DNA of 64,000 bases from Bacteroidia bacterium (GTDB lineage Bacteria; Bacteroidota; Bacteroidia; UKL13-3): NCBI GenBank assembly GCA_014376805.1, contig JACMQU010000178.1, forward strand, positions 1 to 64,000, written 5' to 3'. Within the stretch, counting starts at the first letter, position 1. Every line of letters starts with the position of its first letter. A model generated the notes under the pieces. That model searched no databases and was not told where the DNA came from. It saw only the letters and a list, made by a program, of their open reading frames with translations. The position numbers and the translations under genes were made by a program. This document shows positions 18,689 through 28,402 of the stretch, one piece after another.

Positions 18689-18988
18689 GTAATTTGTAAA
18701 ACTTTGGATTTAGTTAATTGTAAATGAGGATTATAAAGTTGTAAATGGATGCAAAAATTGTTGCCTTATAATTAACTAATAATACCTAAAAGCTGATAGA
18801 AATTTACTGATGCCTGTATTGTAATTTATAGAGAAAATACGAATTGATAAGGCATCTTTTAACGAATTGCCAGAGATGTGTTATAGCGTTTTAATTTACT
18901 GTACGATACCTTCCGTTTTTATATTTTACAGTGTTATAAAATATTGTAAATAAGTAATCTTTTAGCAATTGCTAACATAATCAATAAA
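18689..18988. other. intergenic region without visible genes
   Basis: About 300 AT-rich bases lie between the pirin promoter and the response-regulator stop. No open frame, repeat or hairpin worth naming was seen. Confidence 0.6.
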
Positions 18989-19408
18989 CTATAAAGTATC
19001 TAATATATCCTGAATTTTATTTTGATCTAATGGCTTAGAAATAAATCCTTTTACATTAGAAAAAGTCTTTGATTTAATCAGGTCGTTAGGATCAATTGAA
19101 GAGGTAAACATAAATATAGAAGAGTTGCAGGAAGTATTGGAATAGTCTTTTAAAAAATCCCATCCATTATAAAGAGGCATATTTATATCCAGCAGAATGA
19201 TCATTGGCTGTTCTGCTCCGGCCTTTGATAAACTTGCAAAAGCTTCTCTTCCAGATATAAAATGACTTAAAGTTAATGTTGGATCAAAATTTTGTAATGA
19301 TTTTTTTGTTAGGAAAATGGTAACGGCGTCATCATCAATGATCATCACTGTTACCGGTTTATCAGTATGGGTTCCTTCAGAATTCAATTCAATAAAATTA
19401 GTATGCAA
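18989..19408 (-). CDS. single-domain response regulator (CheY-like receiver)
   Basis: The 139-residue protein is one receiver domain. Acidic residues D25-D27 bind Mg2+, Asp74 in LLDINMP is the phospho-acceptor, the FMFTSS segment holds the conserved Thr/Ser position, and the Lys in FISKPLD completes the site. There is no output domain, so it would act by protein contact or in a phosphorelay. No histidine kinase is nearby. The frame begins with TTG at 19408 just after an in-frame TGA; the first ATG (codon 22) would cut into the first beta strand, so TTG or the GTG at codon 21 are the realistic starts. The true start is uncertain. Confidence 0.88.
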   Translation of the reverse strand: MHTNFIELNSEGTHTDKPVTVMIIDDDAVTIFLTKKSLQNFDPTLTLSHFISGREAFASLSKAGAEQPMIILLDINMPLYNGWDFLKDYSNTSCNSSIFMFTSSIDPNDLIKSKTFSNVKGFISKPLDQNKIQDILDTL

Positions 19409-19480
19409 TCATACTCATACTTTATTGTAAATAAAAATTAGTGGTTATCAAAATACAAAAACAGGCATATACGGCATCTT

Positions 19481-20221
19481 TTATAAATTTGCTTTCCAAA
19501 GCACTTTTCCTGCATATTCTCCCCAGTCTTTAACTGCCTTATTCAGCTCTGCTTTGTAGGATAAAAAGTTGGTTTTTTTGTTCTTGGATGCCTTTGGTAA
19601 AAGATCTGTTCCGGCAACAGGTTGCGTTTCAATTTTAGTGGCAAAGTAAGTTAGGTTTAACCTGGGAACAACTATACCCAAAACCATACCAGGCAATCCG
19701 TTAAAAGATTCTGGACCTGCACTTACGGGAATTTCATCTGTATAAAAAGCAATTATATATAAAGAATCCATTATAATCGTGGCTGCTTTACGGCAATTGT
19801 AACCCGCCACTTCCCGGTATTCCCCTAATAATTTCCATTGGTATTGCGGCATCGAATCTTCTATCAGGTAATTGCGTTCATATATTGTTTTTTCAGCAGT
19901 ATATTGCCTTGTATCTATGTTATTTGAAACGGTGTTGTATGCTGCCACACGCCACCAGCTTGCCATCGGACTTTCATCTTCAAGAGTTATCTTGTAAAGG
20001 GTTTTATGGGTGTTAAAACTTAGTTGAAACTGATCTATCCGATACTTAGGCATCCGCATCATCATTTGTTCCGTCCAACTATTTTGTTCGGTAAATTGTT
20101 TGTGCAAATTTTCTTTGCGTTCAAAAGTTATTTTGCCACTTAATACCAGTTGTTGTGCACTTGCTGTTTGAACCAATAGTAACATAAATGCGTAGAGAAA
20201 AAAAGATTTATAGTTGTTCAT
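19481..20221 (-). CDS. GLPGLI-family exported protein
   Basis: The 246-residue protein has a signal peptide (ending in ASAQ) and the family motif in the form FNGLPGMVLGIV near residue 175, preceded by YREVAGYNCRKA and AFYTDEIPVSAGPE. GLPGLI proteins are widespread in Bacteroidota, usually encoded beside an outer-membrane barrel, and have no established function. Here the ATG overlaps the stop of the barrel gene (TAATG), so the two are translationally coupled and probably work together in the periplasm. Confidence 0.93.
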   Translation of the reverse strand: MNNYKSFFLYAFMLLLVQTASAQQLVLSGKITFERKENLHKQFTEQNSWTEQMMMRMPKYRIDQFQLSFNTHKTLYKITLEDESPMASWWRVAAYNTVSNNIDTRQYTAEKTIYERNYLIEDSMPQYQWKLLGEYREVAGYNCRKAATIIMDSLYIIAFYTDEIPVSAGPESFNGLPGMVLGIVVPRLNLTYFATKIETQPVAGTDLLPKASKNKKTNFLSYKAELNKAVKDWGEYAGKVLWKANL

Positions 20222-23040
20222 TACTTCAACGGCCCGTTATTAAAATTATAAATCAGACTGAATAAAACATAACGTTTTAAAACGGTATATGTATTTTCAT
20301 TAATATAGTTACTGGTAGCGTTGCGCTCAAAACCAATATTTTGATTCAATAAATCTTCCACGCCAATTCTTACTTCCATTTTATCATTTTTAAATAGCTT
20401 CTTACTAATATAACTACTCACAATAAAAGTATTATAGTTTCGGTCAAAAGTAGAGGTTCTTTGCCTGATGTTTAATTGCCCGTCTATATAAAAAATGAAT
20501 TTTTTTGGCAGTTTAAGGTTCATGCTTCCAACATAAGCGTATGTAAAATATTCTGTTACTACATCCTTCCGAAGACTTGTGCTGCTTCGGTTATAGGTTA
20601 CAGATGGGGAAAACGACACATCAATTTTTTCTTCAACATCAAAATTCAGATTCAGATTATAAGTGAGGTTAGTATTCTTGTTTATATTAGACAGCCCATT
20701 AATAAAATTTGAACTTTTATATTGCCCGCCATTTAAACTGTTGCCTATTTCAAGATGCCATTTTTTTATACTAAAATAATAGCCTGAATAAAAATTCCAT
20801 GACTGATTTCCATCTACATTTACAGTTTGTGTAACACGTCTTCCCTTACCGTCTACGCGATCATAACTGGCAAAATCATTATAAGTAAAGTTATAAGAAA
20901 CATTAAAATACACGCTACTACCTGTTAAAGGTTTATAATTATTATAACGGGCATTAAGGGTGTTTCTAAAACTTTGTGCCAGATCGGGATTACCTTTTGT
21001 TATCAGTAAAGGGTTTGAGTTATCCTGAATGGGCTGAATCTGTTGTAAAGAAGGCTGACGTGTACTACCATTATAGTCGATTGAAAATGAGCTGTAATTG
21101 CTTTTTTTATAGCTAAAACGGGCAGAAGGATATTTGTTGATATATACTTTATTGATAGTAGAATCTGTTACCAGGTTATGCTGCGTAAGATCAGTATAAG
21201 AAATGCGGGCACCTATTGAATAATTTAGTTTTTTAGTTGCATATTTTAAGGCAAGTCCACCTTTATTAATATTGATGTTATATTTTAATTCATTGCTTAA
21301 ACTATCTACTCTCCTGTTATAATCTCCAAAAGGTTTATTATAAGTAATTCTTTTGGAGTTGTTTGCTGTAAGATGAATATCATAATCTGCCACAACAAAC
21401 CATTTTTTTGAAAGAGGCTCTGTATAAGTAATTCTTCCACCAAAATTATTAGTTTTTTCATTACTTATTTTTTTCTGATCAATAAGTTGTTCATCAGTTA
21501 TCAGCGTATCTAAAGAATTAAAATAAGTGTGTGATTTTAAAAATCCCTCACTTTCATTATTGCTTATTTTTTGATCCCACAGTGCTGAAACGGTACGTCC
21601 AGTTTTAATAAATTTTTTATTGTACAGTAAACTGTAATTTCCCATGAAGGAAGAATTACTGTTAATGTTTGTTCTGATATTTCTGTTAACAAGTTGCGAA
21701 TCTCCGTTGTAATTTTCTGATGTAAATTCATTCTTGTTTTCGGCTGAACCCTGGCTAAGGGCAAGCTTAAAAGTTAGTGTGGATAAGGAATCAATCTTAA
21801 TATCGTATTTGCCACTAAAACTATTGGCGTTACGTTGTGTGTTAATTATATTTTTTTGCCTGTTAAAATACATGGTATCAGGCAAAATATATTGTGTAAA
21901 ATTATCATCAATAGCATCGGTCACTATGGTTTGTTTGTTGTTAGCAGTAAAATTAAAATTATGTTTATCCTGCTTTAATTTATTGCTGTAAAAAGTTCCC
22001 AGATAACGGGTTTGAGGAACTCCTACACCATTAAAATCATTCTGCCCTGATTCATAATAAGAATACATATAGCCGCTGGCTTCATCATATTCTGTATTGC
22101 CATAGCCACCCGCATATTTTTCCATATCATCCCAGTTTAAGCCCGTTAAATTGGTATTACTTAAAGTGCCAAAAACAGAAAATTTTCTTTTGTTTCTAAA
22201 TCTGTTAAACATGGCCTCATTCTCATATCTGTTTTCCAGTCCGGTTGGTTTTGTTCCTTCTGCTGCTTTAATCTTACCAAAATATCCTTTTTTTGCATCT
22301 TCTTTCATCGTAAGATTAATGGTCTTTTCTTTCACTCCGTCATCAATACCTGTAAATGCTGCCTGATCACTTTTTTTATCGAATACCTGCACGGTTTCAA
22401 TGTTATCGGCTTTAAGGTTTCGGGTAGCAACAGTGGGGTCATTGCCAAAAAATTCTTCCCCATCTACTAAAACTTTTTTAACCTCCTGTCCTTGTGCTTT
22501 TATTTTTCCGGCTTTATCTACCTGAATTCCGGGTAGGCGTTTCAGAAGGTCTTCTACATTTGAATTTTTATTTACGAGAAAACTATCTACCAAAAATTCG
22601 ATTGTATCCCCTTTTAAACGTATAGCTTGCCGGTCTTTTATAAGAACTTCACGTAATAAATTTGATTTAGAAAATAATGCAATCGTACCCACATTTTTTT
22701 CTTCTCCTTCTAGTAGGCTTAAGTCTTCTTCATAATCGGCAAAACCCGGCCGGGTGATCAGCAAGCGATAGGTATCCGGTTTTATATTGATAAAATTAAA
22801 TTGTGATTGCTGATTGGTAAACTGGTGTCTGAATAAGAATGAATCTTTTCTTATAAGCGTAACACTTGAGTAAGCCATAGGTTTATAGTTAACCGTATCT
22901 GCAACGCTGCCATATAAGCGGGCCGGCGTAATTAAACGCAATGGAATTACCTGCTGTAGTGTATCGGTAATTGATTGTGCAGAAGCTGATCCTGTATATA
23001 AAATTAAAATCAGCAGTAGACGGGGTAATTTTTTAGTCAT
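20221..23040 (-). CDS. outer-membrane beta-barrel protein with CarboxypepD_reg-like domain (TonB-receptor-like)
   Basis: The 939-residue protein has a signal peptide ending in ASAQS. A carboxypeptidase-regulatory-like beta sandwich spans about residues 40-115 (GSVADTVNYKPMAYSSVTL and FINIKPDTYRLLI). A plug-like part contains VEDLLKRLPGIQVDK and VKKVLVDGEEFFGNDP, and a long barrel (OMP_b-brl_3 type) is rich in Asn, Tyr and Ser with alternating strands, ending in LIYNFNNGPLK. It would sit in the outer membrane and move an unknown substrate. The downstream GLPGLI gene overlaps by one base. Confidence 0.92.
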   Translation of the reverse strand: MTKKLPRLLLILILYTGSASAQSITDTLQQVIPLRLITPARLYGSVADTVNYKPMAYSSVTLIRKDSFLFRHQFTNQQSQFNFINIKPDTYRLLITRPGFADYEEDLSLLEGEEKNVGTIALFSKSNLLREVLIKDRQAIRLKGDTIEFLVDSFLVNKNSNVEDLLKRLPGIQVDKAGKIKAQGQEVKKVLVDGEEFFGNDPTVATRNLKADNIETVQVFDKKSDQAAFTGIDDGVKEKTINLTMKEDAKKGYFGKIKAAEGTKPTGLENRYENEAMFNRFRNKRKFSVFGTLSNTNLTGLNWDDMEKYAGGYGNTEYDEASGYMYSYYESGQNDFNGVGVPQTRYLGTFYSNKLKQDKHNFNFTANNKQTIVTDAIDDNFTQYILPDTMYFNRQKNIINTQRNANSFSGKYDIKIDSLSTLTFKLALSQGSAENKNEFTSENYNGDSQLVNRNIRTNINSNSSFMGNYSLLYNKKFIKTGRTVSALWDQKISNNESEGFLKSHTYFNSLDTLITDEQLIDQKKISNEKTNNFGGRITYTEPLSKKWFVVADYDIHLTANNSKRITYNKPFGDYNRRVDSLSNELKYNININKGGLALKYATKKLNYSIGARISYTDLTQHNLVTDSTINKVYINKYPSARFSYKKSNYSSFSIDYNGSTRQPSLQQIQPIQDNSNPLLITKGNPDLAQSFRNTLNARYNNYKPLTGSSVYFNVSYNFTYNDFASYDRVDGKGRRVTQTVNVDGNQSWNFYSGYYFSIKKWHLEIGNSLNGGQYKSSNFINGLSNINKNTNLTYNLNLNFDVEEKIDVSFSPSVTYNRSSTSLRKDVVTEYFTYAYVGSMNLKLPKKFIFYIDGQLNIRQRTSTFDRNYNTFIVSSYISKKLFKNDKMEVRIGVEDLLNQNIGFERNATSNYINENTYTVLKRYVLFSLIYNFNNGPLK

Positions 23041-23167
23041 TTTTTAATCAAAAATGTAAGTACTTAACAACAATAACAAATAATTTGTTGTAAGTGGTTC
23101 AAAATAAGGATGGAATTCTGTATTATGGAGATAATCCTTAAAAATTTATTAATTTGCACTGTTGATT

Positions 23168-23914
23168 ATGGAAAAAGATAAAGAGTGGTTTGCAGAATGG
23201 TTTGATTCTCCTTATTACCATATCCTGTATCAGAAGCACGATATGAAAGAAGCAGAATTTTTTCTGCGAAACCTTGTTACTCATTTTAACCCCGATAAAA
23301 ATGCTAAAATAATTGATCTTGCCTGTGGGAAAGGACGACATAGCATTTTCCTGAATACTTTAGGTTTTGATGTAACCGGTGTTGATCTTTCGCAGCAAAG
23401 TATTCTTGCAGCTAAAGAGCATGTAAATGAAAAACTTCATTTTGAAGTTCAAGATCTGCGCAATTTACAAATGCCTGCTCATTTTGATATTGCCCTAAAC
23501 CTCTTTACAAGCTTTGGTTATTTTGATAGCTTTGAAACAGATCTGCTGGTGTTAAAACAAATTCATTCTATTCTTAAACCAAATGGGTTTTTACTGATCG
23601 ATTTTTTTAATACGAATAAAGTACTTGATTGCTTAATTAAAACTGAAATAAAAGAAATTTGCCATATAAAATTTAAGATCAGCAAAGTTGTAGAGGATGG
23701 ACAGATTATAAAAAATATATGTTTCACCGATATGGGCCATGAATATTGTTATAGTGAAAAGGTTCAGGCTTTGCGTCTTAATAATTTTAAAGAATTGCTA
23801 CAAAAATCGGGATTTGATTTAACAAATATCTTTGGTAATTATGCCCTTGAAAGTTTTGATGAATTGCAGAGTGATCGTTTAATTATTTTAGCCAGAAAGA
23901 AAGATGTTAGATAG
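23168..23914 (+). CDS. class I SAM-dependent methyltransferase
   Basis: From the ATG at 23168 the product has 248 residues; a TTG two codons earlier is less likely. Motif I is IIDLACGKGRHS near residue 55, followed by VTGVDLS (acidic end of strand 2) and FDIALNLFTSFGYF. The C-terminal part after residue 165 is basic and aromatic. The family transfers methyl groups from S-adenosylmethionine; the substrate cannot be inferred. The last 11 bases overlap the PAP2 gene, so the two are co-translated. Confidence 0.9.
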   Translation: MEKDKEWFAEWFDSPYYHILYQKHDMKEAEFFLRNLVTHFNPDKNAKIIDLACGKGRHSIFLNTLGFDVTGVDLSQQSILAAKEHVNEKLHFEVQDLRNLQMPAHFDIALNLFTSFGYFDSFETDLLVLKQIHSILKPNGFLLIDFFNTNKVLDCLIKTEIKEICHIKFKISKVVEDGQIIKNICFTDMGHEYCYSEKVQALRLNNFKELLQKSGFDLTNIFGNYALESFDELQSDRLIILARKKDVR

Positions 23915-24467
23915 TCTGCTGCATTTCGATCAGCAATTTTTTATTATAGTTAACAGTGGCTTGGTCAATCCTTTTTTTGATGTGGTTTGTCCGTTCTTAC
24001 GCAAACAAGAAGTATGGTACCCACTATATGCGTTGTTTGTTTATATGCTTATTAAGCAATATGGTAGAGAAAGCTGGAAAATTATTTTAGCAGCCTCCCT
24101 GATGATTATATGTACTGATCAGTTCAGTGCCCATTTAGTGAAGGGTGCTTTTAAGCGCATAAGGCCATGTGCTGAACCTGCCCTGATAGGTATTGTCAGG
24201 CATTTAACTGACCGTTGTGCGGGTTATAGTTTTATCTCAGCTCATGCTACAAATCATTTTGCTTTGGCTTTGTTTTTTGCATTTTGTTTTAAACAGATAA
24301 AATGGCTTTTGCCGGTATTATTATTGTGGGCATTTGCAATTGCTTTCTCGCAGGTATATGTTGGTATTCATTATCCATTTGATGTAATTGCAGGCGGGCT
24401 CTGTGGTGCTTTATTTGGAGTAGCATTTTCACGTTATCTTTTTAAATATATTAATTTGAACCCATGA
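23904..24467 (+). CDS. PAP2-family membrane phosphatase
   Basis: The 187-residue protein has about five membrane segments and the three PAP2 signatures. These are K-x6-RP (KGAFKRIRP), the PSGH-like segment as SFISAHATNH, and the third motif SQVYVGIHYPFDV. In the third motif Gln replaces the usual Arg of SR-x5-H-x3-D; the catalytic His and the Asp remain. Members dephosphorylate lipid phosphates such as undecaprenyl pyrophosphate or phosphatidic acid. It overlaps the methyltransferase gene by 11 bases and the ZIP gene by 4, forming a tight trio. Confidence 0.92.
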   Translation: MLDSLLHFDQQFFIIVNSGLVNPFFDVVCPFLRKQEVWYPLYALFVYMLIKQYGRESWKIILAASLMIICTDQFSAHLVKGAFKRIRPCAEPALIGIVRHLTDRCAGYSFISAHATNHFALALFFAFCFKQIKWLLPVLLLWAFAIAFSQVYVGIHYPFDVIAGGLCGALFGVAFSRYLFKYINLNP

Positions 24468-25189
24468 GTTATTTGTGGTTATTGTTATTACCTGTTGGAC
24501 CACTGCTGGGTTCTTGGCTTGCCATAAAAAGCACCAGGCAATACGAGTTGCAGTTAAAGTGGTTTTTATCATTTGCCGGAGCTTATTTATTAGCAATTAC
24601 TTTGCTGAACCTCATTCCAGAAGTGTTCCGTGAATTTGATCCGTATAAAGGTTTACTGGTGCTTGCAGGATTTTTTTTCCAGGTGTTTCTCGAAAAATTT
24701 TCAGAGGGAATTGAACATGGGCATTTGCATGTACACTACAATCTCAAAAACAGGGTAATTCCTATAGGTATTATTGCTTCCATGAGCGTGCATTCATTTA
24801 CAGAAGGCATACCTGTTGGTTCGTTGCTGAACAATGAAAATACAAGTTTTTTTTCATTACTGATTGGGATCATCATTCATGAAATTCCGGCAGCATTTGC
24901 TTTGATAAGTATTTTAAAAAGCATCAGACTAAGCCACACAGCACTTATTTATATTGCTGTTATTTACAGTAGTATGGCCCTTGCAGGTTCAAGCATAAGT
25001 ATCTTACTAGAGGCAAATATAGATACAGGTATTTTTGATTATTTTATGGCTTTTGTAATTGGTACTTTCCTGCACATATCAACTACTATATTGTTTGAAA
25101 GCAGCGAACAACATCATTTTACCAAACAAAAACTTATTGCTGTATTATTAGGTATTGGTGCAGCAACACTTATTAGTATTGGGTTATAA
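24464..25189 (+). CDS. ZIP-family metal transporter
   Basis: The 241-residue protein is an integral membrane protein of the ZIP family. Conserved metal-site motifs are TLLNLIPE near residue 46, HSFTEGIPVG in segment IV near residue 109, and HEIPAAFALISIL in segment V. A His-rich cytoplasmic loop (EHGHLHVHY) lies before segment IV, as usual. It would bring Zn2+ or another divalent metal into the cytoplasm. The ATG at 24464 overlaps the stop of the PAP2 gene by four bases (ATGA). Confidence 0.92.
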   Translation: MSYLWLLLLPVGPLLGSWLAIKSTRQYELQLKWFLSFAGAYLLAITLLNLIPEVFREFDPYKGLLVLAGFFFQVFLEKFSEGIEHGHLHVHYNLKNRVIPIGIIASMSVHSFTEGIPVGSLLNNENTSFFSLLIGIIIHEIPAAFALISILKSIRLSHTALIYIAVIYSSMALAGSSISILLEANIDTGIFDYFMAFVIGTFLHISTTILFESSEQHHFTKQKLIAVLLGIGAATLISIGL

Positions 25190-25314
25190 TTAAAACAATT
25201 AAAATGCAAAAAAAATCATTGTGTTCTTTTTGATTATACACAATACACTTTGCGGTTATTCTACTTTACCGGCAAACGCCCTTTAACAATTAAGGAAAAA
25301 AAATGAACAGGTGC

Positions 25315-27525
25315 TTAAAACTTCATTCTTAAACTTAACCATATATTCCGCCCTGCTGCACTTATTCCACTTGCAAAAGTTCGGTAGTTGGTATCTAAAA
25401 TATTTTCAATTCCTGTTTGCAGTATTAAATTGCTTTTTTTATCTATTACATAGCTTCCCTGCAGGTTTATAATATACCAGCCCGGCATGCCATTGGCTGT
25501 TGCGTATTGTTGGTTATCTTCGCCATTTAAATAATAATCTTTCAGCATCTTTCCGGCACTCCATAAACTATAAATGCTTGTCTGCCATCTTTCTTTTGTA
25601 TAGGATAAGGAGATCCTTCCAAATGCAGGTGGTATATGGTCTAATGGCATTATACTGTCAGCCTTTATTCTTCCATAAGTATAATTTATGCCAGCTTGTA
25701 TAACCAGATACTTTAATAGGGAACAGGTAAGATTTAACTGGTAACCGTAAATAAATGCAGTTTGCCTGTTTTGGTTAGAACTTACTGCTGTAATAACATT
25801 ATCATATAAAGTACTATCCTGTCCGTTTACCTGAGTTGGCGCAACAATTATGGCATTCCATAAGTGTGTATAATAAACATTAGCTTCAAAGGCCAGCTTC
25901 TTGGCAAACACAATATTTGTTCCTATTTCACTTGTCCAGCTTTGTTCTGGTTTTAAGTTGTTGTTAGGAATAATAATCGTTGAACCTTTTTTTGAATCGA
26001 ATAATTTATTCATATCATCAACATTGGGTGCTCTATATGCATTTGCCGTATTGGCATATAATTTTATATCTTTAGAAAGTAAGTATACCAGGCCTAAACT
26101 GCCACATAAGGCTGTATTACGTTGTTTAGATTGATTGGGAAGAAAACTGTAAAATGTTTTATCAACAAAATTTGATTCAAGTGATATTGAACTTAAACGC
26201 AAGCCCTCACTCAAAATAAATTTTGAATTGAACTCTTTAGTATGGCTTAAATAAACTGCCAGTGTTTGAATATGAGAACCTCCATCGGGATAGCGCGTAC
26301 TAATAGGTTTGTTAACGTGGGTAAGAATGTTCATGGCATAAGCGTTGGAATTTACCTTGTTATAAGTTAACTCCGCACCATATCTTATTTCATGCCTATT
26401 AGTATTTTTGAACACATCCAAATTAAGGGTACCTACATAAACATTCTCAAATCGTTTATTTAGGTAATTGCTATTATTATTTGAATTATTCTTGTTAAAA
26501 ATCCTCGTATTCCGGCTTTCTTCAATGTATTGGAATGCTGCAGTAATTCTTAAACGGTCGTGCCATTTTCTTGCCTTAGAATCTTCAAACTGATAACTGG
26601 CCAATGTGCGTAATTCGGGTCCGTAATACCATTGTGCGAAGGTGGGTGTATCGTTTGTTAATTCTGATAATCGATCATAACGCGGTACATTGTTTGTTGT
26701 TGAAAATTGCAGGTTAATCTGATGTGTTTGGTATGGTTGGGTTTGAATGAATAACTTTATTAACCCATCAACTTGTTTATAGGCTGAACCTATTTGGAGA
26801 GAAGGATTTTCATTATTTAAAATACGATCCGTATCACCAACACGACCCTGATATATTTTTCTTTCACCCAAGGCTCCAATGGCCCTATCGCGGTTTTTGC
26901 CCTGGTGCAAATCGCCAAATGTGCTGCTGGTTATATGTGCCAGCCATGCCCATTTCCGGAAGCCACTACCCAAGCTTATTGAGTTTGTAAATTCATTGTT
27001 AACAGTTCCAAATCTGCTGTTAAATGTACCGTTAACAGATTGATTTAATTTTGGCTTCTTGGTTATTAAATGTACAACCCCTCCTAAAGCATCACTTCCA
27101 TACATAAGGCTGCCCGGACCATAAATTATTTCTATCCGATCGAGCATTTGCTGATCTATGCGTAAGACATTCTGAAGATGGCCGCCACGATAAATAGCGT
27201 TATTAAGTCTTACCCCGTCAACCACCAACAAAACCCTATTCGATTCAAAACCTCGCATTAACAAACTGCCGCCGCCTTGCTGACTTTTCTGAATATAAAT
27301 ATTCCCCGTTTCTTGCAGCAAATCTGCTGTAGTTTGTTTATTAAGTTGAGCAATTTTTTTTGCTGTAATGATATCAACCTGCCGGGGAATATCTTTTAAT
27401 TTCTCCTCAAATTTATTGGCTGAAATTATTATTTCGTTTAGTTTGTTTTGAATACTATCCTGTTGTTGGGCAATACCGGTATTTAATAAATGAGTAAAGA
27501 GAATGAATAACGCTATTTTTTTCAT
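25315..27525 (-). CDS. TonB-dependent outer-membrane receptor
   Basis: The 736-residue protein has a signal peptide ending in GIAQ. The plug domain spans about residues 25-160: NEIIISANKFEEKLKDIP, TADLLQETGNIYIQKS, LLMRGFESNRVLLVVDGVRLNNAIYRGG and IEIIYGPGSLMYGSDALGGVVHLITK. A 22-strand-type barrel follows and ends in IWLSLRMKF with a terminal Phe. The plug resembles heme/hemoglobin and colicin-type receptors (HmuR/BtuB-like), but the ligand is not determined. It converges with the ZIP gene, so a link to metal uptake is possible. No CarboxypepD_reg domain is present. Confidence 0.93.
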   Translation of the reverse strand: MKKIALFILFTHLLNTGIAQQQDSIQNKLNEIIISANKFEEKLKDIPRQVDIITAKKIAQLNKQTTADLLQETGNIYIQKSQQGGGSLLMRGFESNRVLLVVDGVRLNNAIYRGGHLQNVLRIDQQMLDRIEIIYGPGSLMYGSDALGGVVHLITKKPKLNQSVNGTFNSRFGTVNNEFTNSISLGSGFRKWAWLAHITSSTFGDLHQGKNRDRAIGALGERKIYQGRVGDTDRILNNENPSLQIGSAYKQVDGLIKLFIQTQPYQTHQINLQFSTTNNVPRYDRLSELTNDTPTFAQWYYGPELRTLASYQFEDSKARKWHDRLRITAAFQYIEESRNTRIFNKNNSNNNSNYLNKRFENVYVGTLNLDVFKNTNRHEIRYGAELTYNKVNSNAYAMNILTHVNKPISTRYPDGGSHIQTLAVYLSHTKEFNSKFILSEGLRLSSISLESNFVDKTFYSFLPNQSKQRNTALCGSLGLVYLLSKDIKLYANTANAYRAPNVDDMNKLFDSKKGSTIIIPNNNLKPEQSWTSEIGTNIVFAKKLAFEANVYYTHLWNAIIVAPTQVNGQDSTLYDNVITAVSSNQNRQTAFIYGYQLNLTCSLLKYLVIQAGINYTYGRIKADSIMPLDHIPPAFGRISLSYTKERWQTSIYSLWSAGKMLKDYYLNGEDNQQYATANGMPGWYIINLQGSYVIDKKSNLILQTGIENILDTNYRTFASGISAAGRNIWLSLRMKF

Positions 27526-27939
27526 AGAAAAAAAAATAAAATATACCTGTAAAATAACAGTTTCAATTGTTACAAATAAAATAAATCTTTTAATTTTTTT
27601 TCAGACAATATTAGGCAAGCATTTAATTACCCGACAATTAAAAAAAACACCGCATTTTATATTGTAGCGTAATCTGTAAGCGGTATAAATAAAATTTTTG
27701 TGAACCTTAAAATGAACCTGGTAAATACTTAAAGCTTTCTAGGTTCAAAATTAGCTAATGATAGTGACTATGTTTTATTGTTATACAGGTACAATACACC
27801 ATATAGAAAGTATTATTTGCCTTACGGTTAGTTTTGAAATTAAATAAAATTATTTATTACAATTAAACCTGATTATATAAGGAACAACTTCAATGCACCA
27901 GGTTCAGAATCGATCATACAATAAAATGGGGTCAATTAT
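27526..27939. other. intergenic region with a GAACCT/AGGTTC palindrome
   Basis: No gene is seen in this 414-base stretch. It contains the palindrome at 27714-27746, with an extra GAACCTT half-site at 27702. No clear TAnnTTTG box was found in front of the receptor gene. Confidence 0.5.
27714..27746. repeat. GAACCT-N21-AGGTTC inverted repeat
   Basis: The half-sites are 27714-27719 and 27741-27746, with right flank AAAATT. It lies between the TonB receptor and DUF983 genes. It shares architecture and flanks with the elements at 17122 and 41631. Confidence 0.35.
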
Positions 27940-28341
27940 TTATTTTTTATTAGCTAGTTCAGGTTTGAATTTAATAGGAGAGAAAAAATACAGCAATAGA
28001 ATGCGGGCAAAACGGTAGGTGAGGGGCGAACTCAACACCATGGTACCTACAATAGGTATGATGTAGGTCCAGAAGCCAGCCTGACCCTGGCTTATAATTA
28101 GTATGGCACCGCCAATACCCAGCATCATACCAACTGTTAAGGCATAGCTAACATACATAGCACCCCAGAAAAAACCGGGTTCAATTTCAAATTGCAAATC
28201 ACAAACGGGACAGTGTGTTTCCATCTCCATAAATTTATTTAGTTTGTATGCGGGATATATAAATACTTTTCCGCTTTGGCATTGCGGGCATTTGCATTTT
28301 AGTAATGACAACAGTTGTGAAGGTTCGTATGTATTGCACAT
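27940..28341 (-). CDS. DUF983 membrane protein
   Basis: From the ATG at 28341 the product has 133 residues. It has two zinc-ribbon-like Cys pairs (KCKCPQCQSGKVF and THCPVCDLQFEIEPGFFWGAMYVSYA) followed by two membrane segments, the usual DUF983 layout. A longer frame to 28515 is rejected because it overlaps the neighbouring CxxC gene in another frame and adds an atypical hydrophobic leader. DUF983 is found with cytochrome oxidase genes in Bacteroidota and Alphaproteobacteria, but its job is unknown. It is the last gene of the oxidase cluster. Confidence 0.88.
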   Translation of the reverse strand: MCNTYEPSQLLSLLKCKCPQCQSGKVFIYPAYKLNKFMEMETHCPVCDLQFEIEPGFFWGAMYVSYALTVGMMLGIGGAILIISQGQAGFWTYIIPIVGTMVLSSPLTYRFARILLLYFFSPIKFKPELANKK

Positions 28342-28402
28342 TTTTAAAATTGTAGTTGAAAGAAGTAAGAACAATAAAAACAGAAAACGGAAGAATATAA
28401 AA

